A stretch of 64,000 nucleotides of DNA, taken from contig CAVPRI010000002.1 in assembly GCA_963707835.1 (NCBI GenBank), positions 1,426,001-1,490,000 of the forward strand. The letters run 5' to 3'. Origin of the DNA: Bog-473 sp963707835. GTDB taxonomy: Bacteria > Actinomycetota > Acidimicrobiia > Acidimicrobiales > RAAP-2. Positions 9,114 to 16,838 of this stretch are shown piece by piece. Each line of letters begins with the position of its first letter. The first letter of the stretch is position 1. A program made the translations under genes and the position numbers. The notes under the pieces are model-generated. The model was not told the DNA's origin. It did no database searches and was given only the letters and a program-made list of their open reading frames with translations.

Positions 9114-9180
9114 CGTATATTTTTACCGTATACATGACGAATTCTGCTTGACTGTCCCCCAGAAGGTGACACAATTCTGC
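9114..9180. promoter_or_regulatory. Candidate AsnC/Lrp-type control region with two direct-repeat pairs
   Basis: The AT-rich core of the region between the divergent aldehyde dehydrogenase and Lrp genes. It holds CGTATAT (9114) and CGTATAC (9127), 13 bp apart, and GAATTCTGC (9139) and CAATTCTGC (9172), 33 bp apart. Spaced repeats and A/T tracts are typical of Lrp-family sites. The link to the adjacent regulator is inference. Confidence 0.4.
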
Positions 9181-9272
9181 ATATTGCTCACCGCCGAGGG
9201 CTCCCGAGAACCCCGTCCCGCGACGGGATCGAGAACGAGCACGAGAGCGAACGAGGAAGACGGAGGTGCGGC

Positions 9273-9782
9273 ATGCCCGACAGTGACGAGGTCGCGCAGG
9301 AGCCTCGCAGCGAGCCGGGTCCACAGGCGGCGGGCACCCTGCTCGATGCGCCCAACCGGGCCATCATTGAGGCCCTCCAGCGCGACGGGCGCCAACCCTA
9401 CGGCTCGATCGCCGAGGAGGTCGGCCTCTCCGAGGCGGCCGTGCGCCGGCGCGTGCAGCGCCTGCGCGAGGCGGGCATCATCCAGATCGTCGCCGTCACC
9501 GACCCGCTGCAACTGGGCTTCACCCGCCAGGCCATGATCGGCATCTCGGTCGAGGGCGACGTGCGCCGGGTGGCCGAGAAGATCTCGGCGCTCGAGGAGG
9601 TCGACTACGTCGTGATGTGCGCGGGGTCGTTCGACATCCTGGCCGAGCTCGTGTGCGAGGACGACGAGGACCTCCTCCACGTCCTCAACGACTCCGTGCG
9701 CTCGATTCCCGGCGTCCGGGCCACGGAGACCTTCTTGTACCTCAAGCTCGCCAAGCAGACCTACACCTGGGGCACGCGATGA
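9273..9782 (+). CDS. Lrp/AsnC-family transcriptional regulator
   Basis: 169-aa amino-acid-responsive regulator. The N-terminal winged helix-turn-helix reads NRAIIEALQRDGRQPYGSIA and then EEVGLSEAAVRRRVQRLREAG, at about residues 28-68. The C-terminal RAM/ligand domain has VDYVVMCAGSFDILAELVCED, of the type that forms the effector pocket. A ribosome site GGAGG stands 7 bp upstream of the ATG. It lies between the divergent aldehyde dehydrogenase and the co-directional aminotransferase, 43 bp before the latter, so it probably controls both sides in response to an amine or amino acid. Confidence 0.92.
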   Translation: MPDSDEVAQEPRSEPGPQAAGTLLDAPNRAIIEALQRDGRQPYGSIAEEVGLSEAAVRRRVQRLREAGIIQIVAVTDPLQLGFTRQAMIGISVEGDVRRVAEKISALEEVDYVVMCAGSFDILAELVCEDDEDLLHVLNDSVRSIPGVRATETFLYLKLAKQTYTWGTR

Positions 9783-9825
9783 GCTGCCCCTCACGAACGG
9801 GGAACCGACCCTGGAGGAACCAACC

Positions 9826-11277
9826 ATGAGCACCACAAATCCGGCCACCAATCCCGAGAACTCACAGCTGAGCGACCAGGCGCGCCGTCACCTGTGGATG
9901 CACTTCAGTCGCATGGGCTCGTACGCCGAGCACGAAGTGCCCGTGATCGTGCGCGGCGAGGGTGCCTACGTGTGGGACCAGCACGGCAAGCGCTATCTCG
10001 ACGGCCTGGCCGGGTTGTTCACCTCCCAGCTTGGTCACGGCCGGACCGAGCTGGCCGAGGCCGGGGCCAAGCAGGCCGGGACGCTCGCCTACTTCCCGCT
10101 GTGGACCTACGCGCACCCGCGCGCCATCGAGTTGGCCGAGCGGTTGGCCGGCTACGCGCCCGGCGACCTCAACCGCGTCTTCTTCACGACGGGAGGCTCT
10201 GAGGCGGTGGAGTCGGCCTGGAAGCTGGCCCGCCAGTACTTCCGCATGCAAGGCCAACCGCAGCGGACCAAGGTGGTCAGCCGTGCCATCGCCTATCACG
10301 GCACGACCATGGGGGCGTTGTCGATCACGGGGATCCCCGATCTGCGGACCCCGTTCGAGCCACTGGTGCCAGGGAGCATCAAGGTCCCGAACACCAACTT
10401 CTACCGCGCCGGTGGCGGCGCGGGCGGGAGGGCAGTCCACTACCCCCCGCCCCTTCTCTGGGAAGGCGATCCGGTCGACGTCGCCGACGAGGTGGCCTTC
10501 GGCATGTGGGCAGCCGACGAGATCGAGCGCGCCATCGAGCGGGAGGGCGCGGACACGGTGGCCGCTGTGTACCTCGAGCCGGTACAGAACGCCGGCGGCT
10601 GCTTCCCGCCGCCTCCCGGCTACTTCGAGCGCGTGCGCGAGATCTGTGATCGCCACGGGGTGCTCCTGGTCTCCGACGAGGTCATCTGCGCCTTCGGCCG
10701 CCTCGGTCACTGGTTCGGCGCGTTGCGCTACGGCTACCAGCCCGACATCATCACCGTGGCCAAGGGGCTGACCTCGGGGTACGCACCGCTCGGCGCCATG
10801 ATCGCCTCTGACCGGCTCATGGAGCCCTTCCTGGGCGAGGGCGCGTCCTTCCTCCACGGCTTCACCTTCGCGGGCCACCCGGTCAGCTGCGCGGTGGCCC
10901 TGGCCAACCTCGACGTGTTCGAGGGCGAGAGGATCCTCGAGCACGTGCAGGCGACCGAGCAGTCGTTCCGCAGCGCGCTCGAGTCGCTCTACGACCTTCC
11001 CATCGTGGGCGATGTGCGCGGAGCGGGGTTCTTCTACGGGATCGAGCTGGTCAAGGACAAGGCCACGCGGGCCACGTTCGACGACGACGAATCCGAGCGT
11101 TTACTGCGCGGGTTCCTCTCTCCCGCGCTCTTCGATGCCGGGCTGATCTGCCGGGCCGACGACCGCGGCGACCCCGTGGTGCAGCTGTCCCCGCCTCTGA
11201 TCTGCGGGCAGGAGGAGATCGACCTGATCGCGTCCACCCTGCGCGAGGTGCTCGGCGAGGCGTGGCGACGGATCTAG
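9826..11277 (+). CDS. Class-III PLP aminotransferase (putrescine/omega-amino acid:pyruvate type)
   Basis: Transfers the amino group of a diamine or omega-amino acid to pyruvate, giving alanine and an aldehyde; cytoplasmic, fold type I. 483 aa. PLP-phosphate region TTGGSEAVESAWKLARQY, the YHG motif in AIAYHGTTMGALS, cofactor Asp in LLVSDEVICAFGRLG, and the Schiff-base Lys in TVAKGLTSGYAPLGA. Sequence and context (aminobutyraldehyde dehydrogenase, amine oxidase, alanine dehydrogenase) favour putrescine or a related amine. The exact substrate cannot be read from sequence. Start ATG 9826 follows GGAGG. The FAD oxidase starts 4 bp downstream. Confidence 0.9.
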   Translation: MSTTNPATNPENSQLSDQARRHLWMHFSRMGSYAEHEVPVIVRGEGAYVWDQHGKRYLDGLAGLFTSQLGHGRTELAEAGAKQAGTLAYFPLWTYAHPRAIELAERLAGYAPGDLNRVFFTTGGSEAVESAWKLARQYFRMQGQPQRTKVVSRAIAYHGTTMGALSITGIPDLRTPFEPLVPGSIKVPNTNFYRAGGGAGGRAVHYPPPLLWEGDPVDVADEVAFGMWAADEIERAIEREGADTVAAVYLEPVQNAGGCFPPPPGYFERVREICDRHGVLLVSDEVICAFGRLGHWFGALRYGYQPDIITVAKGLTSGYAPLGAMIASDRLMEPFLGEGASFLHGFTFAGHPVSCAVALANLDVFEGERILEHVQATEQSFRSALESLYDLPIVGDVRGAGFFYGIELVKDKATRATFDDDESERLLRGFLSPALFDAGLICRADDRGDPVVQLSPPLICGQEEIDLIASTLREVLGEAWRRI

Positions 11278-11281
11278 GGAG

Positions 11282-12703
11282 GTGACACCGGAGCTCGCGG
11301 GAGCCTCGCCCCCCGAGGCATCGGGGTACCAGCGCCTCTCGCTGTGGTGGGGAGCAGTGTCGGTGCCGCTCCCCACGCGGCCAGCATTGAGCCAGGACCT
11401 CGACGTCGACGTCTGCATCGTCGGTGCCGGGTTCACGGGGCTGTGGACCGCGCGCACCCTCGCCGTAGCCGACCCGTCGCTGCGGATCGCCGTCGTCGAG
11501 CGTGAGGTGGCCGGTTACGGCGCGTCGGGTCGCAACGGCGGCTGGTGCTCGGCGCTGTTCCCGGTGTCCGACGCCGCCCTGGCCCGACGCTACGGGAGCC
11601 CGGCCATGCGGGCCATGCGCACGGCCATGCAGGCCAGCGTCGACGAGGTGGGGGCGAGCGCGGATGCCGAGGGTATCGACTGCCATTTCGCCAAGGGGGG
11701 GACGGTGCGGCTGGCCCGCAGCGAGGCCCAGCGCTCCCGCGCCCTCGCCGAGGTCGACGGCGCCCACGCTCTGGGGATGACAGAGGACGACCTGCGCTGG
11801 CTCGGAGCCGACGAGGCGCGTGAACTGGTCGGCGCCACCGACGTGCTGGGAGCCACCTTCACTCCCCACTGCGCGGCGATCCAGCCCGCGCTCCTCGCCC
11901 GCGGCCTGGCCGACGCAGTCGAGCGCCGGGGTGTGCGGCTCTTCGAGCACACCGAGGTGACCGAGCTGCGCGCCGGACCGGGTCCGGTCGTGGCCACCCG
12001 CGGAGGAGCAGTCCGTGCCGAGGTGGTCGTGCGGGCCACCGAGGCGTGGACACCTGGCCTGCCCGGGTTGCGGCGCGCCCTCGCCCCCCTCTACTCGCTC
12101 ATGGTGGCCACCGAGCCGCTCGGAGATTCGTTCTGGTCCGAGGCGGGCCTGGACCGGCGGGCCACCTTCGCCGACCACCGGCACCTGGTGATCTACGGCC
12201 AACGAACCGCCGACGGGCGCATCGCGTTCGGCGGGCGAGGCGCCCCGTACCACTTCGGGTCCGCCGTGCGACCCGGCTTCGACCTCGAGCCCGAGGTCCA
12301 CGAGCTGCTGCGCCGGACCCTGACCGAGATGTTCCCCGCCCTCGAGTCCGCCCAGTTCACCCACGCATGGGGAGGCCCGGTCGGGGTACCACGCGACTGG
12401 CACGCCTCTGTCGGCTTCGATCGCACCAGTGGACTCGCCTGGGCCGGCGGCTACGTGGGCGACGGGGTGGCCACGTCCAACCTCGCCGGGCGGACACTGG
12501 CCGATCTCATCCGCGGCGAGGACACCGCGCTCACCGCGCTGCCCTGGGTCGGGCACCGCTCACCGAACTGGGAGCCAGAGCCCCTGCGCTGGCTCGGCGT
12601 CAACGCCGGGCTGTGGGCCACGAAGCTGGCCGATCGCCGCGAAGACAGGAGGGGCAGACCCAGCCGGGCGGCCGCCGTCATGGAGCGCTGGACCGGCCAC
12701 TGA
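11282..12703 (+). CDS. FAD-dependent amine/amino-acid oxidase (DAO family, gamma-glutamylputrescine oxidase-like)
   Basis: 473-aa flavoprotein of the D-amino-acid oxidase superfamily. The dinucleotide-binding CIVGAGFTGLWTARTLA is at about residues 43-59, followed by VVEREVAGYGASGRNGGWC, the GASGRNGG signature of PuuB-like oxidases. The C-terminal FAD clamp is GYVGDGVATSNLAGRTLADL. The likely reaction is oxidative deamination of an amine with O2. The start is GTG 11282, 4 bp after the aminotransferase stop, so it belongs to the same transcript. Its function in polyamine breakdown is inferred from family and neighbours. Confidence 0.88.
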   Translation: MTPELAGASPPEASGYQRLSLWWGAVSVPLPTRPALSQDLDVDVCIVGAGFTGLWTARTLAVADPSLRIAVVEREVAGYGASGRNGGWCSALFPVSDAALARRYGSPAMRAMRTAMQASVDEVGASADAEGIDCHFAKGGTVRLARSEAQRSRALAEVDGAHALGMTEDDLRWLGADEARELVGATDVLGATFTPHCAAIQPALLARGLADAVERRGVRLFEHTEVTELRAGPGPVVATRGGAVRAEVVVRATEAWTPGLPGLRRALAPLYSLMVATEPLGDSFWSEAGLDRRATFADHRHLVIYGQRTADGRIAFGGRGAPYHFGSAVRPGFDLEPEVHELLRRTLTEMFPALESAQFTHAWGGPVGVPRDWHASVGFDRTSGLAWAGGYVGDGVATSNLAGRTLADLIRGEDTALTALPWVGHRSPNWEPEPLRWLGVNAGLWATKLADRREDRRGRPSRAAAVMERWTGH

Positions 12704-12776
12704 GCAGCCGCGGCGACGGGCGCCCGGCGCGGCGGCCCGGTTCTTCCGTCGAGGCGGGTTCTACAATCACTCGACC

Positions 12777-14300
12777 ATGGCCATGGCTCAGGACTACGCC
12801 GAGGATCTCGCCCTGCTGCACGACCCGGAGGCCGGCGTGGCCTTCCACGTCGAGCAGCACGGCATCGACTTCATCCCCGAGTCAGAACGCTGGGCCCGCC
12901 CCCGGGACATCTTCGGCATGTGGGCCGGGGTGAGCGTGCAGGTGGAGTACTTCATCTACGGCGCCATCCTGATGACGTTCGGGCTCACGTTCGCCCAGGT
13001 CCTCTTCGTGATCGTGCTCGGCAACCTCTCCTACCTGCTCCTGGGCCTGTGCTCGCTGCAAGGCCCGAACACCGGCACCACGGTCTTCGCCATCAACCGT
13101 GCCCCCTTCGGGCCCAACGGGTCACGGCCCATCTCGTTCTTCAACTGGATCACCCAGATCGGCTTCGAGGTCGAGGGGCTCGTCCTCATTGTGGGGGCGG
13201 GTCTGGTCCTCATGGCCAAGGCCGGCTTCATGCCCGGAAGCCCGGCCAAGGTGGCGCTCGTCGTCGCCGCCGTGGTCGTCCAGGGGATCCTCCCGCTGCT
13301 CGGGCATGCCGCCATCGTCAAGACGTTGCGCTGGCTCGTCGTCCCCTTCGTGGCCCTCTTCGCGGTCATGCTCGCCTTCGCCATCCCCCACGCCAACCTC
13401 CACGTCGTCAAGACCAGTGCCGACTGGCAGACCGTGATGGAGGCGCTGGCGTTCACCATCGTGCTGAGCGGGCTGGGCTGGACCGAGAACGGCAACGACT
13501 ACACCCGCTACTGCCGCACGGACGTCTCCAAGAAGGCGCTGGTCGGCTGGGTGTTCCTCGGCACCGCGGTGCCCGAGATCCTGATCATGACCCTGGGGGC
13601 GCTCGTCGGGACCTTCGTCCTCCACATCGGGACCGGCGCCGGCGGGTTCCTCCCCTTCGCCCACCAGAGCGCCATCCCCGCCTGGTTCGTCGTGGTGTTC
13701 CTCCTCTTCGCCCTGGTACAGCTGTTCGGAGTCAACAGTCTCGACATGTACTCGTCAGGCGTGACCCTCCAGGCCATCGGGGTGCCGGTCAAGCGCTACC
13801 AGGCCGTGCTCGTCGACTGTGCGATCGCCCTCGGCGTGACCATGTGGGCCATCTTCAGCGGCTCGTTCACCGCCTACCTCTCGGACTTCGTCGACGTCGT
13901 CATCGTGTGGATCGCGCCGTGGTCCGCCATCTTCCTGACCGACTGGCTCCTGCGACGGTGCCGGTACGTACCGAGCGAGCTCCAAAAGACCGGGCGCGAC
14001 TCGCTCTACTGGCGCCGGGCCGGCATCTTCTGGCCCGCCTGGGCAGCCCAGGTGGTCGGCATGTTCGCCGCCGCCTCCGCGCTCTATGTGAACCCGACCT
14101 ACTACTTCTCGGTGCCCGCCTGGCTCAACGAGGTCACCGACCACACCCGCGACACCGCCGGATACGGCGCCGACTTCAGCGTCTTCCTCGGCATGGGAGC
14201 AGCCGCACTCGTCTACCTGGCCCTGGCCTGGGGCACGGTCCGCCGGGAGGCTCGGTCCCAGGACGCCCTGCTGCATGAGGAACACCTGTCGGTCGCCTGA
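12777..14300 (+). CDS. NCS1-family permease (purine/cytosine/allantoin type)
   Basis: Inner-membrane transporter of about 507 aa with roughly 12 hydrophobic segments, e.g. YFIYGAILMTFGLTFAQVLF and VALVVAAVVVQGILPLLGHA. The NCS1 signature appears as LGLCSLQGPNTGTTVFAINR and FGPNGSRPISFFNWITQIGF near the N-terminus, and WTENGNDYTRYCR in the middle. ATG 12777 (MAMAQDYAEDLALL) is chosen because the open frame upstream (to 12429) is a shadow of the oxidase gene. It may import the substrate of the upstream amine genes, or a nucleobase salvaged by the convergent phosphoribosyltransferase. Sequence alone does not decide. Confidence 0.9.
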   Translation: MAMAQDYAEDLALLHDPEAGVAFHVEQHGIDFIPESERWARPRDIFGMWAGVSVQVEYFIYGAILMTFGLTFAQVLFVIVLGNLSYLLLGLCSLQGPNTGTTVFAINRAPFGPNGSRPISFFNWITQIGFEVEGLVLIVGAGLVLMAKAGFMPGSPAKVALVVAAVVVQGILPLLGHAAIVKTLRWLVVPFVALFAVMLAFAIPHANLHVVKTSADWQTVMEALAFTIVLSGLGWTENGNDYTRYCRTDVSKKALVGWVFLGTAVPEILIMTLGALVGTFVLHIGTGAGGFLPFAHQSAIPAWFVVVFLLFALVQLFGVNSLDMYSSGVTLQAIGVPVKRYQAVLVDCAIALGVTMWAIFSGSFTAYLSDFVDVVIVWIAPWSAIFLTDWLLRRCRYVPSELQKTGRDSLYWRRAGIFWPAWAAQVVGMFAAASALYVNPTYYFSVPAWLNEVTDHTRDTAGYGADFSVFLGMGAAALVYLALAWGTVRREARSQDALLHEEHLSVA

Positions 14301-14315
14301 GCGCCCGACGCCGCG

Positions 14316-14334
14316 GGTGGCCCGGGGGGCCGCC
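14316..14334. terminator. Candidate bidirectional hairpin terminator
   Basis: Between the convergent NCS1 permease and phosphoribosyltransferase genes. GGTGGCCC / GGGCCGCC forms an 8-bp stem (one G-U pair) with a GGG loop. There is no clear T tract, so this is a weak call. Confidence 0.35.
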
Positions 14335-14356
14335 GTTGTCCCGGTCCTTCCGAGTA

Positions 14357-14974
14357 TTAGTCCTCGGAGCCCCAGTCCTCGGCCAAGCCTCCGCGACCGT
14401 CCGGGCGAAACAACGGGATCGTCCCGAGGGCATGGACCAGACCGGCCTCCTCGCCCAAGACTCGCCGCCATCCTGTGCCTTCGGTCACGAGCGCGCCCAC
14501 AGCAACGGGCTCGCCTCCCATGCGGCGCACCAGGCGCAGGGCCGCGGCCAACGAGGCACCGGTCGAGATCACGTCGTCGACCACGGCGACGCGTTTGCCC
14601 CGAACGGCATCCACGCGGGCAGGATCGACTCGCAACCGCTGCTCCGCGTCGGTGGTGATCGACCGCACCGGTTCGGACCAGAACTCCCCGAGGTGGATCT
14701 TGGGGGTCTTGTGCAGGATCACGTAGTCGTCGAGCCCCAGGGCGCGACTGACCTCGATCGCCAGTGGGATGCCCATGGTGGCGACCGACACCACCATCTC
14801 GGGCTCGGTGGGCCGAAGGAGCTCGGCCAGCTCGGTTCCCGCCGTGTGTGCGAAGGCGACGCCCATGTCGACGCAGATCAGCAGCGCGATGGCCAGCTCG
14901 TCGGAGAGCGTGACCAGCGGGAGCTCGACCCGCTGGCTTCCCACCGTGGTCGTATAGGTGCGATCAGCCGTCAT
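14357..14974 (-). CDS. Phosphoribosyltransferase, adenine/xanthine PRT-like
   Basis: Type-I PRTase of about 205 aa that joins a nucleobase (or acts as a PRPP-binding regulator) with PRPP. The PRPP loop is RVAVVDDVISTGASLAAALR at about residues 130-149. The upstream substrate region is MVVSVATMGIPLAIEVSRAL, and YVILHKTPKIHLGEFW is the flexible loop. This layout resembles adenine/xanthine PRTases and PurR-like PRT domains without the HTH. ATG 14974 (MTADRTYTT) has GAGGA about 8 bp upstream; ATG 14980 is an alternative. Convergent with an NCS1 permease, which suggests purine salvage (inference). Confidence 0.85.
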   Translation of the reverse strand: MTADRTYTTTVGSQRVELPLVTLSDELAIALLICVDMGVAFAHTAGTELAELLRPTEPEMVVSVATMGIPLAIEVSRALGLDDYVILHKTPKIHLGEFWSEPVRSITTDAEQRLRVDPARVDAVRGKRVAVVDDVISTGASLAAALRLVRRMGGEPVAVGALVTEGTGWRRVLGEEAGLVHALGTIPLFRPDGRGGLAEDWGSED

Positions 14975-15128
14975 GGGCATGGTCCTCACCCCGGAGCATA
15001 GGCCGACCCGGAATAGGGACCTCGTGCCCTGTCCGGTGGCCTGACCTTCCTCCACACTCCACCCCGGAGCCCTCGTGGGTGGTGGCCTCCGCGCCGCAAC
15101 GACCGCGGCCGACTAAAGAAGGGAACCG

Positions 15129-16838
15129 GTGCAGGCAGCAGCGCAGGGGACGACGGAGGCGCCGTCTGGTCCGGTGACGGCCTCACGCCGCGGGGCTCTC
15201 GACCCGCGGCTCCTGCGCTATGCCCATGCCACCCGGCGATTCCTGGTCCTCGCTGTCGTTGTCGGTGGCGCGACGGCACTGCTGGTCCTGGCGCAGGGCT
15301 GGCTGATCGCCAGCGTGGTGGCGGACGGGTTCGTGCGCCACGAGTCCCTCGCCGCCGTGCGCACACCCCTTCTCGCCCTGGCCGCGGTGGTGGTCGGGAG
15401 AGCACTTCTCGCCTGGATGGCCCAACGTGCGGCACATCGGGCCTCGGCGTCGGCCAAGTCGGATCTGCGCAATGCGGCGACGGCCAAGGTGGCGGCTCTG
15501 GGCCCCACCGGCCTCGACGGGAGGAGCGCGGGGGAGCTGGGGGTGCTGCTGAACACCGGAGTGGACGCGCTCGACGGCTACTTCTCGCGCTACCTGCCCC
15601 AACTCTTCCTGGCCGTGATCGTGCCGGTCGCCGTGATCGGGGTCGTGGCCGGTGCGGACTGGGTGAGCGCGGTGCTCATCGCCGTGAGCCTGCCGCTGAT
15701 CCCCTTGTTCATGGCCCTCATCGGGGCCACCACCAAGGAGCGAACGGCGACGAGGCTCCGCTCGATGCAGAAGCTGGCTGGGCACTTCCTCGACATCGTG
15801 GCGGGGCTCCCGACCCTGAAGGTGTTTGGACGAGCCAAGGCGCAGGCCCGGGCTGTGGCCGCCGTGACTGACCGCTATCGCAACGCCACCATGGCCACGC
15901 TGCGGCTCACCTTCCTCTCGTCGCTCGTCCTCGAATTGCTGGCCACCGTCTCGGTCGCACTGGTGGCCGTCGCCGTCGGTCTTCGCCTGCTCGGGGGGAC
16001 CCTCTCGTTCCGCGACGCCCTCTTCGTGCTGGTGATCGCGCCGGAGGCCTACCTCCCGCTCCGGGCGCTGGGGGCCAACTACCACGCCAGCGCCGACGGG
16101 ATGAAGGCGGCCGAAGAGGTGTTCACCCTCCTCGAGGAGCCGGGGCGGGCGCCGCTGGGAGGCACGGTCACTCCCGGCCACCCGAGCATCAGGCTGGGCG
16201 GGCTCGAGCTCACCTACCCCGGCCGACGCGTCCCCGCCGTGCACGACTTCGACCTCTCCGTGGAACCCGGGGAGGCCGTTGCCCTCGCCGGGCCGAGCGG
16301 ATGCGGAAAGTCCACCGTCATGTCGGTCGTCCTCGGCCTACGCGCCCCCGATGCGGGCACGGTGCGGCTCGGTGGCGTCGCCCTCGACGACGTCGACCTC
16401 CACCAGTGGCGCCGCCAATTGAGCTGGGTCCCCCAACGACCGCACCTGTTCGCCCGCACCGTGGCTGAGAACGTGCGGCTGGCCCGACCGGACGCCTCCG
16501 ACGCGCAGGTGGCGGCGGCCCTCGACGACGCCGGACTCACCGAGGTGGTCCAGCAACTGCCCGACGGCCCGGCCACCCTCCTCGGGGAGGCGGGGGCGGG
16601 ACTCTCCGCGGGCGAACGCCAGCGCCTCTCCCTCGCCCGCGCCTTCGTGCGCGACGCCCCGCTCCTCTTGCTCGACGAACCCACGGCCAACCTCGACCAC
16701 GAGACCGAGGCGGACATCCTTGCCGCCGTGCGGCGCCTCATGGCCGGGCGCACAGCCCTCTTCGTGGCCCACCGTCCGGCGCTCCTGGCCCTGGCCGACC
16801 GGGTGGTCGAGCTGCCCGCCTCCCTGGTGGCGACGTGA
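15129..16838 (+). CDS. cydD: Thiol reductant ABC exporter subunit CydD
   Basis: Half of the CydDC heterodimeric ABC exporter, which moves cysteine/glutathione to the periplasm and is needed to assemble cytochrome bd. 569 aa: an N-terminal transmembrane domain of six helices (about residues 35-310), then an ATPase with Walker A GPSGCGKST, Q-loop SWVPQRP, signature LSAGERQRLSLARAF, Walker B LLLLDEPTANLD, and the switch His in FVAHRPAL. The start is GTG 15129 with GAAGGGAA upstream. The stop overlaps the cydC start (GTGA). Confidence 0.92.
   Translation: MQAAAQGTTEAPSGPVTASRRGALDPRLLRYAHATRRFLVLAVVVGGATALLVLAQGWLIASVVADGFVRHESLAAVRTPLLALAAVVVGRALLAWMAQRAAHRASASAKSDLRNAATAKVAALGPTGLDGRSAGELGVLLNTGVDALDGYFSRYLPQLFLAVIVPVAVIGVVAGADWVSAVLIAVSLPLIPLFMALIGATTKERTATRLRSMQKLAGHFLDIVAGLPTLKVFGRAKAQARAVAAVTDRYRNATMATLRLTFLSSLVLELLATVSVALVAVAVGLRLLGGTLSFRDALFVLVIAPEAYLPLRALGANYHASADGMKAAEEVFTLLEEPGRAPLGGTVTPGHPSIRLGGLELTYPGRRVPAVHDFDLSVEPGEAVALAGPSGCGKSTVMSVVLGLRAPDAGTVRLGGVALDDVDLHQWRRQLSWVPQRPHLFARTVAENVRLARPDASDAQVAAALDDAGLTEVVQQLPDGPATLLGEAGAGLSAGERQRLSLARAFVRDAPLLLLDEPTANLDHETEADILAAVRRLMAGRTALFVAHRPALLALADRVVELPASLVAT

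Noticed and set aside
11051..12556. 501-aa open frame antisense to the FAD oxidase and aminotransferase
   Set aside because: Shadow frame without motifs; both plus-strand genes show full family signatures.
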